Program-made: the position numbers and the translations under genes
Notes under the pieces: model-generated
Told to the model about the DNA's origin: nothing
The model's input: the letters and a program-made list of their open reading frames with translations, nothing else
Database searches by the model: none
In this document: positions 17,839-26,933 of the stretch, in pieces
How the letters are laid out: every line of letters starts with the position of its first letter
How positions within the stretch are numbered: position 1 is the first letter of the stretch
DNA from: DASZHJ01 sp035541215
Lineage (GTDB): Bacteria > Pseudomonadota > Alphaproteobacteria > ATCC43930 > CGMCC-115725
Length of the DNA stretch: 64,000 nucleotides
Reading direction: 5' to 3'
Assembly: GCA_035541215.1 (NCBI GenBank)
Contig: DATKNV010000206.1
Coordinates: 47,449-111,448 of the forward strand

Positions 17839-19068
17839 ATGCCGCACGACCGGATGGAACGGCTGCTCACGGCGGAGCTGCGGAGGCTCGAGAGCGAGGG
17901 ACGGCGGAAGGGCCGCGAGGCGGTCATTGCCGGCGTAGTCGCGGCGGCGGGGACGCGCGGGCCGCGGTTCCTGATCGAGGGCGAGGGCGAGAAGCCCTTC
18001 CTGCGGATGAACGCCAACAACTACCTCGGCCTCTCGCTCCGCGCGGAGGTCGTCGCCGCCGAGCACGAGGGCGTGCGGCGCCTTGGCACGGGACCCGGCG
18101 CCGTCCGCTTCATCAGCGGCACCTGGGCGCCGCACATCGAGCTCGAGCGGAAGCTCGCGGACTTCCATGGGCGCGAGGCCGCGATGGTCTTCAGCTCCGC
18201 CTACGCCGCCGTGATGGGCGTGCTGCCGCCGCTGATCACCGCGGATACCGCCGTCATCAGCGACGAACTCAACCACAATTGCATCATCAACGCGATCCGC
18301 CTGGCGCGACCGCGCGAGCGGCGCGTCTACCGGCATCTCGACCTCCACGAACTCGAGGCGAGGCTCGCGAGCGTCGCGGGGACCTGCAAGCGCGCGATCG
18401 TCGTGACCGACGGCGTCTTCAGCATGCGCGGGGATCATGCGCCGCTGCGAGAGATCGAGGCGATCGCGCGGAAGCACGACATGGCCTTCCCGGAGAACGT
18501 CATCCTCGTCGTCGACGATTCCCACGGCGTCGGCGCGCTGGGAGCGAGCGGGCGCGGGACCGAGGAGATCGCGGGCGGCGGCGCCGACATCCTGGTGGCG
18601 ACCCTCGGCAAGGCCTTCGGCGTCAACGGCGGCTACGTCGCCGCGAGCGCCGCCGCGGTCGACTATTTCCGCGAGGTCTCGCCCTTCTATGTCTATTCCA
18701 ATCCCATCGCGCCCGGCGAGGCCGCGGCCGCGGCGAAGGCCGTCTCCGTCGTCGAGAGCGCGGCGGGCCGCGAGCTCATCGCACATCTCCGCGCCATGGC
18801 CAAGCGCTTCCGAGACGGCTTGGCGCGGTTGGGCTACGAGACGCTTCCGGGCGAGCATCCGATCGTCCCGCTGCTGGTGCGGGAGTCGGAGCGCACGGCG
18901 GCGCTGGTGCGCCATCTGCGGCGGAAGGGAATTCTCGCGACGGGGCTCAACTTTCCGGTGGTGCCGCGGGGCGACGAGGAGATACGCTTCCAAGTCTGCG
19001 CCGACCATACGCAAGCGGACATCGACGAGGTGCTGGCCGCGCTGGAGGAATTCTGCAAGCAGTCTTGA
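17839..19068 (+). CDS. kbl: 2-amino-3-ketobutyrate CoA ligase (glycine C-acetyltransferase)
   Basis: An alpha-oxoamine synthase of 409 residues that uses PLP. The Schiff-base lysine is in ATLGKAFG (K258), and the cofactor-binding Asp and His are in VVDDSHGVGALG (about 226-233). The family also includes AONS (BioF), ALAS and serine palmitoyltransferase, but the upstream tdh gene indicates cleavage of 2-amino-3-ketobutyrate with CoA to glycine and acetyl-CoA. ATG 17839 follows TGAGGAGGCAAGAG. Its N-terminus differs from the typical Kbl start, so a related synthase function is not fully excluded. Confidence 0.85.
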   Translation: MPHDRMERLLTAELRRLESEGRRKGREAVIAGVVAAAGTRGPRFLIEGEGEKPFLRMNANNYLGLSLRAEVVAAEHEGVRRLGTGPGAVRFISGTWAPHIELERKLADFHGREAAMVFSSAYAAVMGVLPPLITADTAVISDELNHNCIINAIRLARPRERRVYRHLDLHELEARLASVAGTCKRAIVVTDGVFSMRGDHAPLREIEAIARKHDMAFPENVILVVDDSHGVGALGASGRGTEEIAGGGADILVATLGKAFGVNGGYVAASAAAVDYFREVSPFYVYSNPIAPGEAAAAAKAVSVVESAAGRELIAHLRAMAKRFRDGLARLGYETLPGEHPIVPLLVRESERTAALVRHLRRKGILATGLNFPVVPRGDEEIRFQVCADHTQADIDEVLAALEEFCKQS

Positions 19069-19103
19069 CCAGTGGCATTAACGATCCTTGGAGGGAGTTC
19101 CAG

Positions 19104-19394
19104 ATGAAGGCGTTCCTCATTGCCGCCGAGACCGTCAAAGACGAGGCGATGTTCGCGCAATATCGGAAGGAAGTGCTGCCGACCATCGAGGCCTTCGGCG
19201 GAAAGTTCATCGTGCGCGGCGGCACTCTCACGACCCTAGAGGGGGAATGGCCGCATCCCCGTCTCGTCATCATCGAGTTCCCGTCGCGCGCCGCCGCCGA
19301 GAGTTGGTACAAATCGCCGGGCTATCAGAAGATCGTCGGGCTGCGACTCAAGAGCACCGACGGCAGCGTGATCATCGTGGACGGGCCCGCATAG
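19104..19394 (+). CDS. DUF1330 family protein
   Basis: A 96-residue single-domain protein with the dimeric alpha-beta barrel pattern of DUF1330: a first strand AFLIAAETVKD, then FGGKFIVRGG, LVIIEFPSRAAAESWY and the closing helix SPGYQKIVGLR. The family is widespread in proteobacteria and its role is unknown. A GGAGGGAG site precedes ATG 19104. It follows kbl by 35 bases on the same strand and may be cotranscribed with the threonine genes. Confidence 0.85.
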   Translation: MKAFLIAAETVKDEAMFAQYRKEVLPTIEAFGGKFIVRGGTLTTLEGEWPHPRLVIIEFPSRAAAESWYKSPGYQKIVGLRLKSTDGSVIIVDGPA

Positions 19395-19583
19395 CCTAAG
19401 GGATGGCGATCGCGCCGCGAAGGAAGGTTGTGGGGATCGAGGTCGTCTCCTTGCGCGCGCTCGTGTTCTGGCTCGCGAGCAGCTTGCTCAGCGCAAAGGA
19501 TCTCGTGCCTTGCCGGTGCTGTCCGGGATTGCCGCTCCCGGGCATTGCAGCGCGTTACTTCGCCTGCTCGAGCGATCGCTTGC

Positions 19584-20162
19584 TCATCGGCGCGCGAGCT
19601 GGCTGCACACCCGCCTGCAATCGCCGTGGACGATGACCTGCGCGTCCGCCCCGAAGTGGATTTCGCAGTAAGTGCCGTCACCTTGAGCGGAAACGTAGAG
19701 TACCCGTGCCGGGTTCACGAAAACCGGTCCGCCCTGATAGCGCTTGAACTCGACGAAGCCCATGGATTGCTCAGGTGCCGTCACCTGGCGCTCAGCGGGA
19801 GCGATCGACGCCGCGCCCGCATGGTCGATCATCGCTTCGTCCTGCTGCTTCGAGAATTGCATGCCGAAGCTTCCCTCGGCCGTCCACACGACGCTCCCCC
19901 CGCTGGCGCGGTTCGATCCGACGATCAGGACGAGGGGCTGCCCGGGCGAAACTCTCGTCGCTGCCTCGACCCGCGCGCCGCCGACGGAGAGGTCGTAGAC
20001 GCGACAATCGAAGGAGCCTGACTGGGTGACCAATACCGCGGGCAATAGCGACTTCTTGCGCGGATGCCTTCGACGCTCCCGGCTATCCGGTAGCCTCGCC
20101 AAGATCGATAGGGCCGCTTCGCTCAAGTCGAAATCCCCGCTGCCGGAGCGGGCCGCAACCAT
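19584..20162 (-). CDS. PilZ-domain protein with extra C-terminal beta-rich module
   Basis: The 192-residue protein contains a PilZ domain at about 28-110. The two c-di-GMP contact motifs are visible: RxxxR within RRRHPRKK (R31, R35) and DLSVGG (D57, S59, G62). After a linker, residues about 133-190 form a second module (GGPVFVNPARVLYVSA ... EIHFG ... VIVHGDCRRVCSQL) with a rhythm like the small FlbD-type proteins; that comparison is tentative. ATG 20162 follows GGAGAGC directly. It is a single gene whose target is unknown. It could be the receptor for a second messenger degraded by the EAL protein at 41-43 kb. Confidence 0.8.
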   Translation of the reverse strand: MVAARSGSGDFDLSEAALSILARLPDSRERRRHPRKKSLLPAVLVTQSGSFDCRVYDLSVGGARVEAATRVSPGQPLVLIVGSNRASGGSVVWTAEGSFGMQFSKQQDEAMIDHAGAASIAPAERQVTAPEQSMGFVEFKRYQGGPVFVNPARVLYVSAQGDGTYCEIHFGADAQVIVHGDCRRVCSQLARR

Positions 20163-20511
20163 GCTCTCCGGTGCCTATCCCACCTGGCACGACGGCAAAG
20201 CAAGACTGTTGGAAAATTCGGCTCGGTCATCGACTTTCTCTCGCAAGGCACCTGGATCGGCCATGTGCGCGCCGTCCGAGCGGTGAAGGGGACCGCGAGG
20301 CGGAATTCCGCACACTGGTGGCACCAATCCGCGCCACCGGCTTAACCTTAGTCCCCACTGCGGCGCTTTTCGCGAACTATCGCTTCAAATTTTGATTTAA
20401 TTGCGCGCATCTTCGCGAGATCGGCTGCATCCGATATCGCGTGCCCGGCTCGAGCTCGATGCGAATGCGGAATAGGCCGGGCACCGACGCTCTCGCGCTT
20501 TGGACCGCGCC
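20163..20511. other. intergenic stretch, no gene seen
   Basis: Short frames exist on both strands but none has a ribosome site or protein-like composition. An AT-rich patch at about 20371-20405 stands out in otherwise GC-rich DNA and may hold promoter elements for the PilZ gene. No hairpin with a T-run was seen after the DddP-like gene. Confidence 0.4.
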
Positions 20512-21759
20512 TCAGATCCTCAGCGCGCTCTCGAATGGCGTCTTCGAGAGCGGCACGGCGCCGCGGGCCGTGATGAGCACCTGCTGCTCGAGCTTCACGC
20601 CCTCCCTGCCGCCGGCCTCGCCGATGTAGCTCTCGACCGAGACCGCCATGTTCTCCTGGAAGACGCCGTCATAGCCCCAATCCCCGAAGTCCCGCGCATA
20701 TGCCACGCTCGGATACTCGTCGACGAGCCCCACGCCGTGCACCATCATCATGTAGCGGTTCGCGATGAACTCCTCCGGGACCGGCCAGCATTTCTCCGCG
20801 AATTCCCGGAACCCCAGCCCCGGCTTGATCAGGCTCGTGTTGTAGAGCACCTGCTCCTCGGCGATCGCATAGAGCCGCTGCTGCTCGTTCGTGGGCGGCT
20901 TGCCCGGGCAGACCCAGCTCCGCGAGATGTCCGCGAGATACCCCAAGGGGCCCACCATGTCGGTGTCGAAGGCGACGAGATCGCCCGCGCGGATGACGCG
21001 GTTGCTGGATTCCCGGAACCACGGGTTCGTGCGCTCGCCCGAGGCGAGGAGGCGGCACTCGATCCACTCGCCGTCATGCGCGATGTTCGTCTCGTGGAGG
21101 ATCGCCCAGAGCTGGTTCTCGGTGATGCCCGGGCGGAGCGCCTCGCGCATCCGCGCGATCCCGGCGTCGCAGACCTCCATCGCGAGCTGCAAGGCTGCGA
21201 TCTCCTCCGGCGATTTGATGAGGCGCGCCTGCTCGATTGCCTCCTGCGCATCGCAGAGCTCGAGACCCAGCTCCGCGAGCTTGAAGGCGCCTATGGGCTC
21301 GCAGCGGTCGACCGCGAGCCTCCGGTTCTTGCCGCACCGGGCTTGCACGAGATCCGCGATCTCCCGTGCCCACGCCCTTGCCTTCTCCTCGGCGCGCGGC
21401 CCCGCGAGGAAATAGATCCAGGGCGTGCAAGGGCGGATCTCCGCGATGGTCTCGAGCCCCTCGTTGACGTGCTTGGAGCTCTCGTACTCGAAGAGCACGA
21501 TCGGTCCTTCCGCGGGAACGAACGCCCAGCGGCTGGGCGAGTGCATCGTCCAGAGCATCATGTTGCGGCTGCCGGTCGCGTAGCGGATGTTGATCGGGTC
21601 GGAGAGCAGGCAGGCGCCGTAGTCGCGCTTCCCGAGCTCGCGGCGCAGCCGCTCGAGCCGATAGGCCCGAAGCTTCCTCTGATCGATCGCGCAGAGCCGC
21701 GCGGGGAGATCGAATGCGAGCGGCACAGCCGGCCTGCTGCCCGGCTCCGGCGTGGTCAT
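20512..21759 (-). CDS. M24-family metalloenzyme resembling DMSP lyase DddP
   Basis: The 415-residue protein has the pita-bread fold of M24 (creatinase/aminopeptidase P) enzymes. Candidate metal ligands are D265 and D267 in FDTD, D277 in ADISRSW, H341 in HGVGL, E376 and E391. From memory, stretches such as DPINIRYATGS, EWIECRLLASGERTNPWF and HGVGLVDEYP resemble DddP, which cleaves dimethylsulfoniopropionate to DMS and acrylate, more than Xaa-Pro peptidases. Residues that match the DddP catalytic Asp and Tyr (D347, six after the His; Y336, five before it) are present. ATG 21759 follows GGAGGCCACC. Substrate needs testing; other M24 lyases or peptidases remain possible. Confidence 0.7.
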   Translation of the reverse strand: MTTPEPGSRPAVPLAFDLPARLCAIDQRKLRAYRLERLRRELGKRDYGACLLSDPINIRYATGSRNMMLWTMHSPSRWAFVPAEGPIVLFEYESSKHVNEGLETIAEIRPCTPWIYFLAGPRAEEKARAWAREIADLVQARCGKNRRLAVDRCEPIGAFKLAELGLELCDAQEAIEQARLIKSPEEIAALQLAMEVCDAGIARMREALRPGITENQLWAILHETNIAHDGEWIECRLLASGERTNPWFRESSNRVIRAGDLVAFDTDMVGPLGYLADISRSWVCPGKPPTNEQQRLYAIAEEQVLYNTSLIKPGLGFREFAEKCWPVPEEFIANRYMMMVHGVGLVDEYPSVAYARDFGDWGYDGVFQENMAVSVESYIGEAGGREGVKLEQQVLITARGAVPLSKTPFESALRI

Positions 21760-21908
21760 GGTGGCCTCCGGCGGCAGTGTGTCGCGACGGGCGACGCTGC
21801 CGGCTCAGTCTAATACGGCGGAGGCGTTCGCGCTAAGTCGCGGGATGCGGGCGGGGAGAGCCGCGCCAGGCGGACACCTCTGGCACGGCCTGCCCGTTGC
21901 GGCCGGTC

Positions 21909-22397
21909 TCAGGGCTGGTAATTCAGCGTGATCGCGGCGATGCCGCCCGCGACGTTGAGACCCGTGTTGCCCTCGATGCTCAGCGGCTGCAGCGCGATCG
22001 TGTTGTTCGAGCCCCCGACCAGCACGTTGCCGCCGAGTCCGACGGCGATCGTCGCGCTCGCGGTTGCTCCGCCGTAATCGCCGGCGAGCGAGCCGGGCGC
22101 GATGTTTCCGGTCGGCGCAATGACCGCCCACACGATCACGGCGCTCGAGACGTAGCCGATGTCGACGCCGAATTTCGTGACAGTGCCGCTGTAGTGCTCG
22201 CCGCCGCCGCCCGAGGAGGGCGAGTAGGTGCAGCGGAGATCGCGCGAGGATCCGATGACGAAGCCCCAACCGCTGCTCACGTTGCAGGTCAGAGTGCCGG
22301 CCCTGACGCCGCCTGCCGCGTATACGGGGCCCGACAGTGCCATCGCGCCCAGCACCAAGCCGGCAACGCCGAGCGCTCTCAGTAAGCTTCGAAACAT
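21909..22397 (-). CDS. DUF992 family exported protein
   Basis: The 162-residue protein has a signal peptide ending near PVYAAGG, then the DUF992 core: AGTLTCNVSSGWGF, DLRCTYSP, HYSGTVTKFGVDIGY and a Gly/Ala-rich C-terminal half. The two cysteines in LTC and LRC probably form a disulfide. The family is largely alphaproteobacterial and of unknown function. It is a single gene downstream of the DddP-like gene's promoter region. Confidence 0.85.
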   Translation of the reverse strand: MFRSLLRALGVAGLVLGAMALSGPVYAAGGVRAGTLTCNVSSGWGFVIGSSRDLRCTYSPSSGGGGEHYSGTVTKFGVDIGYVSSAVIVWAVIAPTGNIAPGSLAGDYGGATASATIAVGLGGNVLVGGSNNTIALQPLSIEGNTGLNVAGGIAAITLNYQP

Positions 22398-22721
22398 GGC
22401 ATCCTGCTCCTCTTGTTGATGTTAGATCGACGGGCCGACCGCGAAGATGGGTGATCGGCCCCCTGGGCGGGGCGCCTCGGCCCCTTTTTTCGCTCTCGAA
22501 GGAGGCATGGCCCAAGACCGCCGCCGGCCGTACGGACCGCGGCTCCTGAAATAGATGGCGCAGGAGCCGCGGGGAGGGGATCGGGTAAAGACCTTAGTGG
22601 CTCATCAAATCCGATGAGGATTACCGGCTTGGGGGCCCGGACGGCCGGTCCCGGCGCTCCCGTTTCAGCCCTCTCTCGAATCGCCGACCCTCTGTTCTAT
22701 CGCGCCTGCGCCGCCGGAGGC
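22398..22721. other. intergenic stretch with two dyads, no gene seen
   Basis: No convincing coding frame. It contains a perfect 12-bp inverted repeat (22537-22548 with 22561-22572, loop 12) and a smaller 6-bp dyad, CTCATC-N6-GATGAG (22601-22618). Neither has a T-run, so they are not obvious terminators for the DUF1614 gene that ends at 22722; they could be operators for the DUF992 gene. Confidence 0.5.
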
Positions 22722-23399
22722 TCAGGCGAGATAGGCCGCGACGATCCCCGAGAGGACGATGCCGTCGAAGGTGCCGGCGCCCCCGATGCTGAGGACGCCG
22801 GCGGCGACGCGCTCGATCTCCCGGAGGTGCAGCAGGTCGGCGCCGATGAGCGGACCCGTGACGCCCGCGATATAGGCGACCGCGGGCGCCTGCTCCGGCG
22901 CCAGCACCAGGGCGAGGGCGGCTGCGACCAGGCCGGGCACGAGGCCCGGCATCGCGATGCCCACGCCCGGCACGGGCTGCGCGAGCGCATAGCACACGGC
23001 GATGTTTACCAGGGACGCGACGCCGGCCGCCCAGAGATGCCCGGGGGCGGCCGTTGCAAGCCAGGCGATCTCGTAGAGCGCCAGCATGCTCGGGATGACG
23101 CAGCCGCCGACGTTGATCGCGACGATCGTCTCGCGGCTCACACGGCGGAGCTCCGGGAAGCGTCCGCTCATGCCGAAGGCGGCGAGGGGGTGCACCTCGA
23201 TCGCGTCGGAGCGCTGAATTCGCCTCACGGGGATGTTGATCATCCCCCCGGCGAAAATGCCGACGATCAGGAGGAGGGCGCTCGAGGGGCTGAGGTGGAG
23301 CTTGATGAGCCCCGCCGCCATCACCTGCGCGAAGAGCAGCGGAAAGAGGATCAGCAGGAACAGCGCCGCCAGTAGCGAGAACCAGATCGGCACCCTCAT
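22722..23399 (-). CDS. DUF1614 family membrane protein
   Basis: The 225-residue protein has about six hydrophobic helices, with the family segments LIKLHLSPSSALLL, GIFAGGMINIPV and VGGCVIPSMLALYE. The C-terminus ends in a Gly-rich helix (LSIGGAGTFDGIVLSG). DUF1614 is an inner-membrane family of unknown role. ATG 23399 follows GGGAGGGG; an upstream in-frame start would give a non-hydrophobic tail and is unlikely. It is divergent from the hydrolase-malic enzyme pair across a perfect FNR-type dyad. Confidence 0.75.
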   Translation of the reverse strand: MRVPIWFSLLAALFLLILFPLLFAQVMAAGLIKLHLSPSSALLLIVGIFAGGMINIPVRRIQRSDAIEVHPLAAFGMSGRFPELRRVSRETIVAINVGGCVIPSMLALYEIAWLATAAPGHLWAAGVASLVNIAVCYALAQPVPGVGIAMPGLVPGLVAAALALVLAPEQAPAVAYIAGVTGPLIGADLLHLREIERVAAGVLSIGGAGTFDGIVLSGIVAAYLA

Positions 23400-23479
23400 T
23401 GCAGCCCCTCCCGAGCAGGTCGCGTGCGGCATCATAGGGGCCGCCGCGGCTGATTGCATCGGGGTCGGCATAGGCGGCG

Positions 23480-23493
23480 TTGATCCGCATCAA
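23480..23493. promoter_or_regulatory. perfect FNR/FixK-type dyad, TTGAT-N4-ATCAA
   Basis: The sequence TTGATCCGCATCAA matches the FNR/Anr/FixK consensus at all ten conserved bases. It is centred 63 bases before the GTG start of the alpha/beta hydrolase and 88 bases before the DUF1614 start, so it could control either or both. The best of four such sites in the window. Confidence 0.6.
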
Positions 23494-23548
23494 TGCCGGG
23501 GCGCCCGCCGCCCCCCATTCTGCCCCGCGCGAGAAACAGGAGCGTGCG

Positions 23549-24229
23549 GTGGGTAGTGGCGGCAAGGGCGGGCGGTCCGATACGGTGCGCGTCGGCGCGC
23601 TCGGGCTTCCGGGCGCGCTGAGGCGGCCCACGCCCCCTGCGCTCGGCGTCGTCGTCTTCGCGCATGGCAGCGGCAGCAGCCGCTTGAGCCCGCGCAACAA
23701 TTTGGTGGCATCGGCGCTCGCGGAGTCCGGGCTCGCCTCGCTCCTTTTCGACCTCCTGACGGAGGAGGAGGCCGCCGACCGCCGTAACGTCTTCGACATC
23801 GAGTTGCTGGCCCGGCGGCTCGTTCTCGCTGCCGACTGGATCGCGCGGCAGGAGCCGGTTGCGGGACTGCCGCTCGGCTATTTCGGCGCGAGCACGGGGG
23901 CGGCGGCCGCGCTCGTTGCCGCCGCCCGCGATCCCGCGCTCACGAAGGCCGTGGTCTCCCGCGGCGGCCGGCCCGACCTCGCGGGCGCGGCGCTGTCGCG
24001 TGTCGAGGCGCCCACGCTTCTCATCGTCGGCGGCGAGGACGTCGACGTGCTCGAGCTCAACCGGCAAGCGGCGCGCGAGCTTCGCTGCGAGCACCGCATC
24101 GCCGTCGTGCCGGGCGCCACGCACCTCTTCGAGGAGCCAGGTACCCTCGAGGCGGTCGTCGATCTCGCACGCCGCTGGTTCCTCGACCATTTCGCGCGCC
24201 GCGCCTCCGAGACGAAGGCGGTCTGCTGA
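23549..24229 (+). CDS. alpha/beta hydrolase, dienelactone-hydrolase-like
   Basis: A 226-residue alpha/beta hydrolase: an oxyanion-side VVFAHGSGSS segment, a nucleophile elbow GASTG (Ser about 115), an Asp in LLIVGGEDVDV and the final His in VPGATHLFEE complete a catalytic triad. Proteins of this type are sometimes fused to a phosphoribosyltransferase; here the hydrolase stands alone. The GTG start at 23549 is chosen because AGGAG lies 7 bases upstream and the upstream in-frame stretch overlaps the FNR dyad. The malic-enzyme ATG follows its stop after one base, so they form an operon. Confidence 0.82.
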   Translation: MGSGGKGGRSDTVRVGALGLPGALRRPTPPALGVVVFAHGSGSSRLSPRNNLVASALAESGLASLLFDLLTEEEAADRRNVFDIELLARRLVLAADWIARQEPVAGLPLGYFGASTGAAAALVAAARDPALTKAVVSRGGRPDLAGAALSRVEAPTLLIVGGEDVDVLELNRQAARELRCEHRIAVVPGATHLFEEPGTLEAVVDLARRWFLDHFARRASETKAVC

Positions 24230-24230
24230 G

Positions 24231-25583
<1,353 letters not shown>

Positions 25584-25637
25584 CGGAAGCGACGGGCGAA
25601 TTTGGCGAAGGCCTTCGCGCCTTGCGGATCACTGATT

Positions 25638-26933
25638 TCAGTCGAGGCCGCATGATGCCGGCGACGGGCCCGCAGTGGGGTTGAGCTTGCTCGAAAGGCT
25701 CCGAAAAGCGGAGACCGGCAGCCTGCGTCCCTTGATGCGCAGCGTTCGCTTCAACACGAAATCGAACAGCAGAGGATTGAAGCGGCGGATTTCCCGAAGT
25801 GCTTGCTTCCTTTTGCCGGCGAGCCCGTCATCCCCGAGATAGCCCGCTCGAAGCAGGCGCTCGGTGGGGTCGATGAAGGGAATCGCGGGAGCCGGGTAGT
25901 CCGAGCCGTTCACGAGGCGGCCGCAGATCTCGGGATCGGCGGCGAGGACTTCGAGAAGCGCATGCGTGCCCAAATATGGAATCGCGGAGATCTCGCCGAA
26001 GAGATTGACGGGGTATCGCCTCATCATCTCGATGAAGCGGTCGGCATGGGACCGTCGCCGGCCGTCGGGGCCGGGAGCGCGCTCGATCCCGTCGCGCCCG
26101 CAATGCAGCATCACTACGGCGACGCCTTCCTCGAGCGCGGAAGAAAGCCGCCAGGGATCCGCGAAGTCCTGATCGGCGTCGCGCACGCGCAGCGTGTGCT
26201 CGTCCCCGGTATGGCTCATCAAGATGAAGCCGAGGCGATGCAGCGCCCGGTAGTATGGCTTCAGCAGGCCGTCCGAGGGATCGATGTTCTGCGCGGGCGG
26301 CAGCCATTTGATGTGCCGGACGCCGCGAGCGGAAAGCGCGAGCAGCTCCTCGAGCGCATTCGGCCTATAGGGATGCAGCGAGGCGACCGGGACGAAGCGG
26401 GCGCCGCCGTTCTCCTGGGCATTGAGCCAATCCGTCAGGGCGATCACATAATCGTTGTCGACGTAGAGATCGGTCCTCTCCCGGTCGGGCGCCCGGTTAT
26501 CGGGTGGCCGCTCGTAGCGCCAATCCAGCGCATAAAGGAAATAGGTGCCGCCCAGGCCCGATGCCCGCACCAGCTCGAGCAGACGCTCGGCGTATTGTGC
26601 ATCCGCGTCGCTCCAGTCGCTGACGCCGCAAATGCCGAGTAGGAGCCGCGCCTCAAGCCGCCGGATGGGATGGCGCCACAGCCGAAAATCCGGATGGATC
26701 CAAACGCCCGGGGAGGCGATCTCGGGGCAGATCCGGTGCACGTCCGTCCCGGCGCCGCCGAGGTGCACGTGATGATCGACGGGCTCCCCCGGCCCGAGGC
26801 CACGCCGCGCGTCCTCGATCAGCTCGCGCGCGAAATCGCCGATCCCCGCATACATTTCGCTTGGGGGGTAGGAGAAGCGTCTGCCGCGCGAGCGCCTCGG
26901 CTCCCGCATGGTGATTTCGTCGCGCGACGTCAT
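25638..26933 (-). CDS. amidohydrolase-superfamily protein
   Basis: The 431-residue protein has the metal-binding HxH in VDHHVHLGG (about 53-61), a possible metal or substrate lysine in RHIKWLPP, His in LMSHTGDEH and VMLHCGRDG, and a late Asp in NGSDYPAP. This is the Amidohydrolase_2 (PF04909) pattern of TIM-barrel metallohydrolases and decarboxylases. The start ATG 26933 overlaps the stop of the preceding large exported-protein gene as ATGA, so the two are translationally coupled. No signal peptide is visible, so it should act in the cytoplasm. The substrate is unknown. Confidence 0.75.
   Translation of the reverse strand: MTSRDEITMREPRRSRGRRFSYPPSEMYAGIGDFARELIEDARRGLGPGEPVDHHVHLGGAGTDVHRICPEIASPGVWIHPDFRLWRHPIRRLEARLLLGICGVSDWSDADAQYAERLLELVRASGLGGTYFLYALDWRYERPPDNRAPDRERTDLYVDNDYVIALTDWLNAQENGGARFVPVASLHPYRPNALEELLALSARGVRHIKWLPPAQNIDPSDGLLKPYYRALHRLGFILMSHTGDEHTLRVRDADQDFADPWRLSSALEEGVAVVMLHCGRDGIERAPGPDGRRRSHADRFIEMMRRYPVNLFGEISAIPYLGTHALLEVLAADPEICGRLVNGSDYPAPAIPFIDPTERLLRAGYLGDDGLAGKRKQALREIRRFNPLLFDFVLKRTLRIKGRRLPVSAFRSLSSKLNPTAGPSPASCGLD

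Noticed and set aside
19403..19636. A 77-codon plus-strand frame after the DUF1330 gene
   Set aside because: Ribosome-site spacing is wrong (one base), composition is not protein-like, and it overlaps the PilZ gene on the other strand.
25605..25618. GCGAAGGCCTTCGC palindrome between convergent genes
   Set aside because: It has no loop or T-run and is too short to support a terminator or operator call.
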